NCBI GenBank assembly: GCA_017508895.1
Contig: JAFWRA010000141.1
Coordinates: 1-64,000 of the forward strand
Source of the DNA: Bacteroidales bacterium
GTDB taxonomy: Bacteria; Bacteroidota; Bacteroidia; Bacteroidales; F082
Length of the DNA stretch: 64,000 nt
Direction: 5' to 3'
Position 1 is the first letter of the stretch. Each line of letters starts with the position of its first letter. Below the pieces are notes generated by a model. It was not told the origin of the DNA and did not search any database. It saw only the letters and a list, made by a program, of their open reading frames with translations. Made by a program: the position numbers and the translations under genes. This document shows, in pieces, positions 8,797 through 18,531 of the stretch.

Positions 8797-11700
8797 TTAG
8801 AATGTGTTCAGGTCAACTTGACGCATGGCACCGAAGAACTTGATGGTACGCTCGCTGCCACTGGTCAGATCCTTGATGTGGATCAGGTAGAAGCCACTGG
8901 CCACAGGCGTGTTGGCAAAGTTCGTGAGGTCCCATTCAATACTCGGTTCTTCGTTGTCCTTACGGAACTGACGCACCTTGGTGCCGCTCAACGTGTAGAT
9001 GGAAACAATACACTTGTTGGGCAGGTTGGCGATCTTCACCTTGTTGGTCAGTGCGTTGCCTTCGTATGCATCGTAGGCATAGTAAGGATTGGGCACCACC
9101 GTGATGAGATTAAGGTCACTTTCCGTCTTTTCAGGCTCGTTCAGAAGCGGATCCCAACCCTCGATGTTGAAGGTGTACTTCGGCAACATGTTGTTGACCA
9201 CCAACTCCTGGTTGGGCGTCTGCAACGGATAACCGTAGCCACTGTCGTAAGGCTTGGCAACACGGATACGGATGCGGCAGTCGTTGCCTTCGGGCAACCA
9301 CTTCATGCCTTCAATACCCATTGGCATACCAACCCACATCAACAAACGATAGAAATAGTTGTTGAAGACATTTTGGCTGTTCATGTTCTTAACATTCTGA
9401 ACATAGTTCATGGAGTTGAACAGCAACTGGCCGCCATCATATCCGAAGTTCTTGGTTTGCTTCCAATCCGAATTGGTAGGAATGGAGTCGCAACGCCAGA
9501 TATAGAGGTAGTGCTTACCACCAAACACGGGTTCCAAGTTAGCACCACGGAAGAGGGCGGGATCTATCAACTGATTCAACGGGTTTTCCAAAGTAATCTT
9601 CTGCAACTTGGCAGGATTGAAGAGCATGTCGCGGCCGTTCATATCCTCATAATAGGAGTCTTCACCAAAGGCCACATTCAGACGCATGCCCGTCTCCACA
9701 TCGATGACATAGCCCGGGAACCAACCCATACCTTGAGGAGCGATGAAGTTAGCATCGTCCGGATTCGTTGAACCATAGGCAAAGCCTTCGGCATTCGGGT
9801 CGTCAGGATTGTTTTGGAGGAGATATTCGTTTTCCTTACAATCCCAGTTGTTGGTATAGGAATTACCATCCTTGTCAACAGAGGGATGACGACGCAGGAA
9901 GAAGCGGGCAGCTCCACCTTCAGACAGGTTCTTGTCCATACACATCTCAATGACAGGACAACGGCTCCACTTGCTCTTGTCGGCAGTAAACACGATATCG
10001 ATACTTGCTGTCTTATAGAACATGGAATCCATATAGGCATTACTTGAATAGATAGGACCTGGGTTCTCATGCTCACCTTGTCCGGAATAGGAACTGAGGA
10101 TAGCAGGAGCAAAGGTGCGGTTAGCCAGCTTTTCAAAGTTCTCGGTCGGATCCCAAGGATTGTTCACATTATCGCCCGTTGCAGCCGAGCAGCCGTGGTC
10201 ATTATCAGCAGGCACGTCCTTAGAGGAATAGTTACCAGAACGAATCCAGTTGAGGAAGGAGTGGGCACCAGCTTCATCGGTGTCGCGGATACCATCCAGC
10301 CAGACAGAATCGGGCTTCTGGAATTCGATGGATGAAGTAATCACACCATTGTTCTTGGCAATCACGTCTGTATAGGTCTTCCACTCATTGTCAGAGTAGA
10401 ACTTACCAATTTCAAGACGGCCGATTCTATACGGTTGGGCAATAGTGACAGAGATACCTTTGTCGATGAACAGTTGTTCGTTGTCGTAGATGGTCGTAGT
10501 ATCACTGTATGCAGGGTTGATGCCCTCGTCGTCGACAGGTTCATCAAGATCCAGCAAGTGCCAATGGCTCACCATACGTGAAGCAGAGTCACCTTGAATT
10601 TCTTGGTTGCCAGTAACATTGTGGGTGTAAACCTCAACCAGGTCATCGAAATAAAGCTCATATTTGTGTGATTTCACATTCAACGGGTCGATGATCTTCA
10701 CAGCGAGAGGACCATTGCCAGCTTCATAAGCGGGATGATAGCTGACCGGGTAGTCGGAATGACCAAAGACAACAGGGGTGGCTACGTCAGGATTGTGATC
10801 CTGGAAGACGAGATTATGATCTGCATCTTCGGTGTAACCATCAGCAATCCTCTTGCTCAGGATTTCATCGATGGTACTTTGTGAGAGTTCAAGCTCATTG
10901 CCTCCGTTACCGACACCAACGACGCGGGTGATGGCTGGGCTGTCGCCATAAGAGGCGCGAAGCTTGGTACCATTGATGGTCTTGTGAGGCACAGCCTTAT
11001 ACACTTGGATGTTCTTTCTACCTTCGAGATAAGGCTTCTTCTGACCGAGGAGGCCGTTCAGATCGCCAGGCTCCTGAGAATAGGTGAGGTAGTTGTTGTA
11101 GGCGTAGGCCACAGCCATATAGTAATAAGCGGTGTGGTTGACCAAGTTCGGGTCATCGCCCAAGGCAAACTCATCTTGGGTCAGCACGAAGCTGTGGGTG
11201 ATACCGGCATCGCCGCCGACCACCTTACGTACTGGCACATTGGCATGCAACGACTCGTCAAACTCATAGTTGATAAGGGTGGCCACATTGTTGCGCACGT
11301 CGCACTGGAACACCAGACGGGCCTTGTCGGAATTGCCGAGTTCGTCAGCACCCACTTCGCCATTGGCTAACTGATACACCTTATAACCTTCGAAACGATA
11401 GTATCTGTCGTAGAAGACCTCTTCCTCATGGTTCTCGATGGAGACCGAAGGAGCAAGGGTATCACCCGTATTCGGGTCAAGAATCCAATTGGTATCAATA
11501 GTCGTAGTGTTGTCGATTCTCGAAACCGGAATTTCAGGATCGATTTCAATGTATCCTTCCTTATAGTTGTTGGAAAGGGCGGTGTTCGACAGATAAACGA
11601 TGAGTTGACGGTCGAGTTCGCGGATGGTCAAGTCAGGAGCACTGGGGCCATCGATAACCTTGAAGCAGTTGTCGAACAGGGCTTGGCACTTGTCGTCAAC

Positions 11701-13413
11701 CACACGCAGCAGCTCAACAGAAGCCCAGGCACCGCCTGAAGTGGCACGAGCCCACGGCACACCGAAGGTGATATAGTTGACAGCACCGGGTTCCAAGGTG
11801 AAGGGGCCTGCCGACTGCATGAAACGACGGTCGCTCGGGGCGTTTTGGCACTGCTCTTCCGACCAGTACTTATCGCCAGTGTTATAGTTGCCGTTAGGAG
11901 GCGTGCCTTGGGTACCCCAGTTCCACGGGTCGGTATCGCCAGGGAACATGAAGTCGCATTCGGGACCCACCACATCGCTACCGGTGTAAGCATTGCCACC
12001 GTAACGCATCTTGGCACCGTTCTTCCAAATACCACGCAGATAGTTGTAATATTCAGGAGCGGTTTGAGGGTCGCAGTTATCACCACTACCATTGTTGTGA
12101 TACACGAAACGGCGCATACCGAAACGTTCGTCATCGATGATGCCGTTGCCGAAGTTCACACCATTGATACTTTCGTCGACCACTTGGATGGCTTCAGTAG
12201 TATCATTGATGAAGACGGAGTCGCCAGTGGCAGGATCGAGGTGGCTGAAGTGGCTCTCGATAATGAAGTTATACTTGGGATTGTCGATTCCGTCGGGGTC
12301 CATATAAGGGCCTTGGAAGAAGTCGATACCAATCGCAGGAGGTTGTGCACCGTAGGCTTCAGGTTCACCGCTACCGTCAACAGAGGCACCGTTGTAGCCA
12401 TAACCCAGACCACGCTTGACGTCGCAACCTACATAGTCGTCCCAGCCATAACCGAGGTCAACATCGGTCCAGGGTGAGAAGTAAGTACCCGTCAAGGTAT
12501 AGGTGGAACGGTTGATGATTTCGTAGCTGTAGAAAGTCATGTTGTTGATTTCGTCGTTGGTGGCGAAAGCGAAAGCTTGGGCACGCACTTCGATACCAAT
12601 AGCTTGACCCTTTGATTCGGTGTGAGAAGCACCTTTATCATTGAAAATCCACCACAGGGTTTGGTCACCTTTCAGCACTTGGTCAGCAAGGATGGAGCCG
12701 TGCATGGTGCCATCAAGTTCCTCTTCCATGGTCGGAATCTTGGTGTGGCAGAGTTCGTTGTTGATGTCGTAGTAAGGATAGTCACCTTGGGTGGGGTCAT
12801 AGTCTCCACTGCCGTCGGCATCGTAGAAGGGAGCCAGATACGTGGCAATGCCTTCGGGGTCGTCGCTTGAACGCATGGCCGGCCAATCCTTGATGATGGA
12901 CGGAATCTCATAGCCATTGCCAATTTTGCCTTCATTATAGGCGGCAAGGAACTCGTCGACTTCAGCGCGGGTAATCTTGAAAATCTTATCCCACTTGGCG
13001 CAGGTCTCGGGAGTAATGGAGGCCGAACCATCAACGGTCAGAGGGCCAGTGTAGTAGTCGTTACCGACCTGACGGAAACGCAGGGCAGCGCACTTCAACT
13101 GATTATTGACGTCAACGCCAGCAATCCAAAGAGAACCGGCAAACAGTGAAGTAGCAGAACCGTTGGCGGGAATGAAATACTTGGAACCAGTACCAGAGGG
13201 GAGGTCCCACCACATGTCACCACCAGAGTTGATACGCGTTCTAACATTGTTGATGTCAAGCCAATCGTAAGAAGACGAAGGCGTACATCCGGCTGCGGTC
13301 TGTGCGCGCTGGTTTCTGCCAGGTTGCACATCTTTCAACATCTCAGCCTTTCCAGGAATCACAGCGCCTACGATGAGCAGCGCCGCAAACAAAGTTCGAA
13401 ATATATTCTTCAT
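8797..13413 (-). CDS. Giant exported protein with FlgD/T9SS-like C-terminal domain
   Basis: Exported protein of 1538 residues with a signal peptide (MKNIFRTLFAALLIVGAVIPGKAE). The body is rich in Asp, Asn, Gly and aromatic residues and shows DADGSGDYDPTQGDYP, a calcium-loop-like stretch. The C-terminal 120 residues resemble a FlgD-like/T9SS sorting fold (ITVVPNPYYAYDAYEG, LPNKCIVSIYTLSGTKVRQF, SGFYLIHIKDL). Unlike normal cargo, it continues past that fold to end in KFFGAMRQVDLNTF. I know similar large proteins next to PorV/PorQ-like genes in other Bacteroidota but know no function. Middle gene of the operon: 37 bases from the receptor, 35 from the PorV-like gene. Likely surface-exposed. Confidence 0.75.
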   Translation of the reverse strand: MKNIFRTLFAALLIVGAVIPGKAEMLKDVQPGRNQRAQTAAGCTPSSSYDWLDINNVRTRINSGGDMWWDLPSGTGSKYFIPANGSATSLFAGSLWIAGVDVNNQLKCAALRFRQVGNDYYTGPLTVDGSASITPETCAKWDKIFKITRAEVDEFLAAYNEGKIGNGYEIPSIIKDWPAMRSSDDPEGIATYLAPFYDADGSGDYDPTQGDYPYYDINNELCHTKIPTMEEELDGTMHGSILADQVLKGDQTLWWIFNDKGASHTESKGQAIGIEVRAQAFAFATNDEINNMTFYSYEIINRSTYTLTGTYFSPWTDVDLGYGWDDYVGCDVKRGLGYGYNGASVDGSGEPEAYGAQPPAIGIDFFQGPYMDPDGIDNPKYNFIIESHFSHLDPATGDSVFINDTTEAIQVVDESINGVNFGNGIIDDERFGMRRFVYHNNGSGDNCDPQTAPEYYNYLRGIWKNGAKMRYGGNAYTGSDVVGPECDFMFPGDTDPWNWGTQGTPPNGNYNTGDKYWSEEQCQNAPSDRRFMQSAGPFTLEPGAVNYITFGVPWARATSGGAWASVELLRVVDDKCQALFDNCFKVIDGPSAPDLTIRELDRQLIVYLSNTALSNNYKEGYIEIDPEIPVSRIDNTTTIDTNWILDPNTGDTLAPSVSIENHEEEVFYDRYYRFEGYKVYQLANGEVGADELGNSDKARLVFQCDVRNNVATLINYEFDESLHANVPVRKVVGGDAGITHSFVLTQDEFALGDDPNLVNHTAYYYMAVAYAYNNYLTYSQEPGDLNGLLGQKKPYLEGRKNIQVYKAVPHKTINGTKLRASYGDSPAITRVVGVGNGGNELELSQSTIDEILSKRIADGYTEDADHNLVFQDHNPDVATPVVFGHSDYPVSYHPAYEAGNGPLAVKIIDPLNVKSHKYELYFDDLVEVYTHNVTGNQEIQGDSASRMVSHWHLLDLDEPVDDEGINPAYSDTTTIYDNEQLFIDKGISVTIAQPYRIGRLEIGKFYSDNEWKTYTDVIAKNNGVITSSIEFQKPDSVWLDGIRDTDEAGAHSFLNWIRSGNYSSKDVPADNDHGCSAATGDNVNNPWDPTENFEKLANRTFAPAILSSYSGQGEHENPGPIYSSNAYMDSMFYKTASIDIVFTADKSKWSRCPVIEMCMDKNLSEGGAARFFLRRHPSVDKDGNSYTNNWDCKENEYLLQNNPDDPNAEGFAYGSTNPDDANFIAPQGMGWFPGYVIDVETGMRLNVAFGEDSYYEDMNGRDMLFNPAKLQKITLENPLNQLIDPALFRGANLEPVFGGKHYLYIWRCDSIPTNSDWKQTKNFGYDGGQLLFNSMNYVQNVKNMNSQNVFNNYFYRLLMWVGMPMGIEGMKWLPEGNDCRIRIRVAKPYDSGYGYPLQTPNQELVVNNMLPKYTFNIEGWDPLLNEPEKTESDLNLITVVPNPYYAYDAYEGNALTNKVKIANLPNKCIVSIYTLSGTKVRQFRKDNEEPSIEWDLTNFANTPVASGFYLIHIKDLTSGSERTIKFFGAMRQVDLNTF

Positions 13414-13450
13414 AATACTTGTAATTTATCGTTATGAATTTTCTTTCATT

Positions 13451-16400
13451 TTAGAAGTTAAAGCTCAAACCAACTCTGATATGGCGAGGCATAGAGTAGT
13501 TGTAACCGCTATTCACAATCAGTTGATACATCTGGATGAAGGCCTGCGGGTCAATCTGTTCGTTGATTTCACGCTGCCAAGCGGGAGCCGAGAGGTAACC
13601 ATCGTCGTCGGCATTACCCGTGGCGTTGTACACACCAACGATGTTCTTTGAATTGAGCAGGTTCAGCACTTGCACGTAAACATTCAAGAAAGCATCACGG
13701 CCTTTCTTTTCGCCATCCTTGCTAGCACCGATTTTGAAGGTGAAGTCCTTGTCAACACGGAGGTCGAAACGGAAGGAGGCAGGAATTCTAGAACCGTTGT
13801 AAGTACCTTGCAAAAGTCTGTTACCACCGGAAATCGGGGAAGTGACCGTACGTGAAGCGGTGTAAGGCGTACCAGAACCACCATTAACTGACAGGTTTAA
13901 GCCAGTGTTGGAAAGGATCTGGATGTCTTTGCCGTCCTTGCGGTGGATGACAGGACCATCATAGTCCTTACCATCGGCAAAACGATAGTCGAGTGACAGG
14001 TTGAAGCCGTGACGACGGTCGGAGCTTGACGGGAAGGTGGATCTCAGGTTAGGCACACCAGCAGCAATCAAAGCCGAAGCCGTTGAGGTCGAAGAACCAG
14101 TCATGTCGGCATACTGCAAAGTGTAGCTGGCACGGATACGGGCGTTCTTCGTACGACGCATGTCGTAGCTGGCAGTTAAACCCTTGACGGTACCGAAGTC
14201 GAGGTTGCTGAACGAGTTGTATGACTTAGGATAAGCACCGTTGAAACGATACATCTGAATCATGTTACGCAATTCGTGGTAGTAAGCCGAAATGGTCAAG
14301 GATGAAGTGTTGGTCACCTTCTGCGTGAAACCGAGTTCATACTCAATGGTCTGAGCGGGTTTCAGGTTGGGGTTGGCAATGTCATCATTGTTTTCGTTAA
14401 AGCGGTAGTAATACAACGGGCTGCAATAGAAGTCGCTCGAAGGACGCTGGGTCAGAACATCGTAGTGGGCGAAGAACAAGGCTTCGTCAGAAATCGGGAA
14501 GGAGAAGGAGATACGCGGCATGACGCTCCAAGCAGGATCATAATCCTTGAAGGAGTTGATGTCGACATTCTGCTGCTTGGCATCCTTCAGCCAAGGTGCG
14601 GAACCGGAACCCATACCAATGACTGTCGGGTCGTTGACTTCGACACCATCACCATTGTACCAAGTATTGCCGTTACGGTAACCGACAATGGAGGTCTTTT
14701 CCGTCAGTTTGTTGACGTAAACGACATAATCGTTACCAATATTCTCTGGCACCTCGGCCCACGACTGGTCGTCCATCTGGATCTTTCTGCCGTTCTGCAT
14801 CAGGTCGCCAGCGGTATAGAAATCATAAAGTACGTATGGATCCTTCAACACACTTTGGTTGGCATCGAAACGGTCGACACGCACACCGATGTTGAAGATC
14901 AGGTCTTTGAAAGCGAACTTATCCTGGATATAACCAGCCATGTAGATGGGCTGCTGTGCACCAATCGGGCGGGTCAGCACACCCTGGTCATCTGTCTTGT
15001 TGAAGAAGTCGGCGAGTGAAGGACGCTCTGTGAAACCATATTTTCTGTTACCGTCGTATGTAAAGCCATAATAGTAAACAGACAGCTGGGCGTCACGGGT
15101 GAGTTCGTCAGCGCCGAACATGTTCATATTGAGGCCACCCTTCACCGTTGCAGTCTGCAGGTTACCATCGGCATCATAATATTTCATCGTATTGCTGTTG
15201 AAATCGTAGGTGTCGATAAGGAGCCAATCCGTTCCGTCAACAGGCAAACCCATGGCCTGACGCAGACGGGAGTCGATGACGAACTGGGTGGTTCCATCAT
15301 ACAATCTGTTGTACATGATTGTATCGACAAAGCCGTCATAGCTGATTGCGTAGGGGTGTGCAAGATCAAGTTCCATGATGTGGGAGTTGACCATTTGGCG
15401 CATCAGCGTCCACGGGTTTCTATTACTGTTATTAATTCTGTAATTCATGTTAGAATTGTTCTGCTGCTCGTATTGGAAGCCCAACTTGATTTCGTGCGAG
15501 TTGTCGCCTCTTCCAAGAGTCATGGAGCCGTTGACATTGACAGCGATCTGATCCCTGACCGTCTTGGCATAAGCCGTCTGAACCATGCCAGGCACAGCAA
15601 ACATGCTATATACAGCACCGGGAGACATACCATTGACCAAACCTTGGTGCTGCATGATGTTGGAGATATTGTCATAATATCCTGCTGCACCGAAAGGTTC
15701 GTACAAGTCATAGAAGTTTTCGACGTATGTGGCAAGCAGAGGATTGAATTCGGAACGTTCGAAATCAACATAAGTGTCGTAGTAGTTGTTCAACACCCAA
15801 GCATTGCTGATGGTCTTGTATTGGCCATCCACCAAAACCGAGTCAATGCTTCCCGTCAAGTAAGCGAAGTTAGGCTCACGTGTGGTGGTGAACTTACCAA
15901 TGTTACCGTAGGCGAAGATATTGTCCCAAAGGTCGGGGTCGCCCGATTCGCCTTTGTAGTGCGAATAGTCAGCCTGGATGCTGTAATACACGTTGGAGAT
16001 CAGTGAACTGGTTTCACCCTCGGTAGGAGCAGGGAAGCGCTGGCTGAAACGGACATAACCACGATAGGTACCCGACTTCGACAGGTAGTTCTTGGCCGTA
16101 TTGAAGAAATGCTGGCCGCTACCATAGTCGTAGTAACCACCGCTTCTATACATCGAACCACCGAAAGTGAGGTTGGTGTTCTTACCAGTGCGAACGTCAA
16201 TCTTACCAGTCAAGTTGATGTTATTGTTAGCCGTGTTGTTGAGGAAGCGGGTTTTGAAGAGATTGTCTCTTTGTGTGAAAGCAGCAGTCTGATAGGTGCT
16301 GTTGCCTTGGCCCGCCAAAGTCAGAGGACGTTCGCTGATGTGTTTCATCCAATCGTCAGTGGCACGCCAGTAACCCACAGCCGACTGGCTACCGTATTGC

Positions 16401-17233
16401 TCACGGTTGATATCAAAAGCGAGGAAGAAACCGAGGAGGGCTTCCTGATCATCTTTCTTGCTCTTGATGAGCGGTCCATTGATGGTACCACCCAAGCGGC
16501 CGTGACCATAACCGTCAACGGAGTATTCGGCTTCGAGACCACCACCCCAAGTACGGCTGGGGCCTTTGGTGGTCATGTTGATGATACCACCCATGGCATC
16601 ACCATACATGGCGGGCGTACCACCCAAGATGACGTCGACTTGGTCGATGGCACCTTGCGGGACGCTGTTGCTACCGATGACTTTCACACCGTCGATGTAA
16701 TAGACGGCACCTTCACGTGAACCACGGATGGAGCCGACCTCACCGTCGGACGAGAACACGCCACCGACGCTGGAAGCGACACCTTCAGCCGAACGGACAG
16801 GCAACTTGGCAATTTCTTCAGCGGTAATCGTGGCACCCGTCGAGGTGTTATCCGCCGAAATCAAAGGAATCTCATAATCGATAACCACAACGTCGTCAAG
16901 TTTGATGGCGCCACTGGTCATCTTAATGTCGTAAAAGGTGATCTTGTTGGCCGGAATCACAATGTTCTTCAGAACAAAGGGATTGTAGCCGATACAGCTC
17001 GCCTTGAGGTCATACGTTCCCGGAGGGATCGGGTTGATGTCATAATTACCGTCAAAGTCTGAGGAGGCACCTCCCACTTGCGTTCCGCCCTTTTCAACAA
17101 TGACGTTTGCAAATGGTACCGTTTCTCCTGTTTCATCGGTAATCTTGCCTTTGAGTCTTCCTTGCGCTTGAGCCATGGTCATCGAGCAGGTGGCCAATAC
17201 TACGGCAAGGGTCATTAGTAAATTTTTAAACAT
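13451..17233 (-). CDS. TonB-dependent receptor with CarboxypepD_reg-like domain
   Basis: Outer-membrane receptor of 1260 residues, first gene of the operon with the giant exported protein and PorV-like protein. A signal peptide (MFKNLLMTLAVVLATCSMTMAQ) is followed by a carboxypeptidase-regulatory-like domain (GRLKGKITDETGETVPFANV, about 25-110). The plug domain contains LPVRSAEGVASSVGG, IRGSREGAVYYIDGVKV and MYGDAMGGIINMTTKGP. A barrel of some 950 residues ends HIRVGLSFNF with the usual C-terminal aromatic. The barrel is large compared with siderophore receptors. No SusD homologue is next to it; the partner appears to be the giant protein. Energy would come from TonB-ExbBD encoded elsewhere. 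A promoter element lies at 17293-17300. Confidence 0.9.
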   Translation of the reverse strand: MFKNLLMTLAVVLATCSMTMAQAQGRLKGKITDETGETVPFANVIVEKGGTQVGGASSDFDGNYDINPIPPGTYDLKASCIGYNPFVLKNIVIPANKITFYDIKMTSGAIKLDDVVVIDYEIPLISADNTSTGATITAEEIAKLPVRSAEGVASSVGGVFSSDGEVGSIRGSREGAVYYIDGVKVIGSNSVPQGAIDQVDVILGGTPAMYGDAMGGIINMTTKGPSRTWGGGLEAEYSVDGYGHGRLGGTINGPLIKSKKDDQEALLGFFLAFDINREQYGSQSAVGYWRATDDWMKHISERPLTLAGQGNSTYQTAAFTQRDNLFKTRFLNNTANNNINLTGKIDVRTGKNTNLTFGGSMYRSGGYYDYGSGQHFFNTAKNYLSKSGTYRGYVRFSQRFPAPTEGETSSLISNVYYSIQADYSHYKGESGDPDLWDNIFAYGNIGKFTTTREPNFAYLTGSIDSVLVDGQYKTISNAWVLNNYYDTYVDFERSEFNPLLATYVENFYDLYEPFGAAGYYDNISNIMQHQGLVNGMSPGAVYSMFAVPGMVQTAYAKTVRDQIAVNVNGSMTLGRGDNSHEIKLGFQYEQQNNSNMNYRINNSNRNPWTLMRQMVNSHIMELDLAHPYAISYDGFVDTIMYNRLYDGTTQFVIDSRLRQAMGLPVDGTDWLLIDTYDFNSNTMKYYDADGNLQTATVKGGLNMNMFGADELTRDAQLSVYYYGFTYDGNRKYGFTERPSLADFFNKTDDQGVLTRPIGAQQPIYMAGYIQDKFAFKDLIFNIGVRVDRFDANQSVLKDPYVLYDFYTAGDLMQNGRKIQMDDQSWAEVPENIGNDYVVYVNKLTEKTSIVGYRNGNTWYNGDGVEVNDPTVIGMGSGSAPWLKDAKQQNVDINSFKDYDPAWSVMPRISFSFPISDEALFFAHYDVLTQRPSSDFYCSPLYYYRFNENNDDIANPNLKPAQTIEYELGFTQKVTNTSSLTISAYYHELRNMIQMYRFNGAYPKSYNSFSNLDFGTVKGLTASYDMRRTKNARIRASYTLQYADMTGSSTSTASALIAAGVPNLRSTFPSSSDRRHGFNLSLDYRFADGKDYDGPVIHRKDGKDIQILSNTGLNLSVNGGSGTPYTASRTVTSPISGGNRLLQGTYNGSRIPASFRFDLRVDKDFTFKIGASKDGEKKGRDAFLNVYVQVLNLLNSKNIVGVYNATGNADDDGYLSAPAWQREINEQIDPQAFIQMYQLIVNSGYNYSMPRHIRVGLSFNF

Positions 17234-17292
17234 ACCTTGTAATTTTATGTAATACTACTTTGTTTGGTGCATATTGGTGCATTAAAAGTCGT

Positions 17293-17300
17293 CAAAATTA
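17293..17300 (-). promoter_or_regulatory. Promoter -7 element for the three-gene receptor operon
   Basis: The minus strand reads TAATTTTG, full match to TAnnTTTG, 59 bases before the receptor ATG. The rest of the 264-base gap (17234-17497) is AT-rich with no other feature that I can name. Confidence 0.5.
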
Positions 17301-17497
17301 CAACCTTATTTGAAAGTACGCAAGAAAAATGTGCTTTTTCAGTGATTTTTTTTCAAGAAAAAAATGCTGCAAAGAATTATATTTTTGATTTTCAGTCATT
17401 TGCAAAATCACCATTTAAACAAGATTTTTTCCGCTTCAGTCGTAATTTTTCATTTACAATGCCTTTCCCCTAGATGATACCTTATTAATATGGTTTC

Positions 17498-17758
17498 CTA
17501 GAAGAACGGATTGGTCTTTTGGCGACGGCGCATCCGCTCGGCATGGCGTTTGTCCTTTTGAATCATCTTTTTTGTCTTTTTCGCCTGACGTTTGTAGTGC
17601 GTCGTCTTGGCCCGTTCATACTGTTTCTTCGACTTCCTCTCCATCTGTTCCATCTGCCGCTCGGCTTTACGCATCGCCCTTGACCTTGACGAAGCACATG
17701 AACTGAAGAGCAGCATACCCACTAACAGCACGGAAATAAGTTTCACCAGTTTCTTCAT
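17498..17758 (-). CDS. Small basic lipoprotein
   Basis: An 86-residue lipoprotein of unknown function. The ATG at 17758 gives MKKLVKLISVLLVGMLLFSSC, a signal peptide with lipobox LFSSC, so Cys21 would be lipidated. The mature part is almost entirely Lys, Arg, Gln, Glu and Met (RAMRKAERQMEQMERKSKKQ) and would form one highly basic helix. A TAnnTTTG element lies 18 bases upstream, supporting this start over the upstream in-frame ATG. It is divergent from the next gene. I do not recognise a family. Confidence 0.75.
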   Translation of the reverse strand: MKKLVKLISVLLVGMLLFSSCASSRSRAMRKAERQMEQMERKSKKQYERAKTTHYKRQAKKTKKMIQKDKRHAERMRRRQKTNPFF

Positions 17759-17776
17759 AGCTTCAAAATTTGAGGG

Positions 17777-17784
17777 CAAAAATA
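17777..17784 (-). promoter_or_regulatory. Promoter -7 element for the small basic lipoprotein
   Basis: The minus strand reads TATTTTTG, 18 bases before the ATG at 17758. Confidence 0.55.
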
Positions 17785-17838
17785 AGATTTTTCCCGAAAT
17801 AAATACGATTTTCAAAAAAGCAGCGTTTTTCAACCGTT

Positions 17839-18330
17839 ATGAAACACGCAAAATTACACCTATTAATATTAATAGCACTCCTGCCTTTCATTCATGGGTG
17901 CAAACACTACCCTGAAAACCCCAACCGGCCGGTTCTCCCAGCCCCTATCACGATTTATCCGAACTCCATGCAATATTACGACTTGAACTTTGTGAGCGGG
18001 TGGCTCTATATCACTTCCGACGTGGAGAGCACCAGTCGGGGCATCATCGTCTACCGTCAGAGCGACACGGAGTTTCTGGCCTACGACCGCATTCCGCCCA
18101 ACGAGCCCGATGCCTGCACCGACAGCCATGGCAATACTACCCGTCTTGTGGTAGACTTCCCTTTCGTTGTCGACCGCTGCAACAATGCCTATTACAACAT
18201 CCTTAACGGACAAATCATCATTGCCGAACCTGACAAAATACCCAGTTTTCCCACCGACGGCACTACGATTTACCCGCTCGTACAATACCATACCCTATAT
18301 GATGGAAACCGTTTGACCATTTCAAACTAA
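17839..18330 (+). CDS. Lipoprotein with Rieske-like fold lacking cluster ligands (tentative)
   Basis: A 163-residue lipoprotein: signal peptide MKHAKLHLLILIALLPFIHGC with Cys21 as the lipidation site. The C-terminal half has the order of segments of a Rieske ferredoxin-like domain: GIIVYRQSDTEFLAYDRI, a short Cys-containing loop, VDFPFVVDRCNNAYYNILNGQII, then YPLVQYHTLYDGNRLTISN. The paired CxH and CxxH ligands of a 2Fe-2S centre are absent; only isolated Cys residues remain. I infer a fold relative without a cluster. Similar lipoproteins exist in Bacteroidales, as far as I recall. No operon partner: the neighbours are divergent and convergent. Confidence 0.6.
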   Translation: MKHAKLHLLILIALLPFIHGCKHYPENPNRPVLPAPITIYPNSMQYYDLNFVSGWLYITSDVESTSRGIIVYRQSDTEFLAYDRIPPNEPDACTDSHGNTTRLVVDFPFVVDRCNNAYYNILNGQIIIAEPDKIPSFPTDGTTIYPLVQYHTLYDGNRLTISN

Positions 18331-18453
18331 AGTCAAATCTGTAAAGTATTTTCTTAATAATCAACTTATTATTTGAAATCTGTTGATATTTTTAGAGAAA
18401 TGAGAGAAGGTTTTTCTTGCCCAGTTTTTGGGCTTGGGATACTTTTGCAGCGT

Positions 18454-18531
18454 AATCGTAAAACTACTGAGTTTGGTGCATCAACAATATGCGACGGCAT
18501 GTATCGATAAAGCCCGTCTTAGGCGGGCTTT
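18454..18531 (+). ncRNA. Candidate small RNA antisense-adjacent to the DAHP synthase gene (speculative)
   Basis: A full TAnnTTTG match (TACTTTTG, 18440-18447), with TTG at 18417-18419 in -33 position, points into a gap without a plus-strand gene. About 80 bases downstream lies the hairpin 18509-18531. No convincing reading frame follows the promoter. The convergent DAHP synthase gene ends at the same hairpin. This is a sequence-only guess. Confidence 0.25.
18509..18531. terminator. Hairpin at the end of the DAHP synthase/chorismate mutase gene
   Basis: AAAGCCCG (18509-18516) pairs with CGGGCTTT (18524-18531) around TCTTAGG, extendable by two more pairs. It overlaps the stop codon at 18530-18532. 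There is no U-tract on either side, so termination strength is uncertain. Confidence 0.45.
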
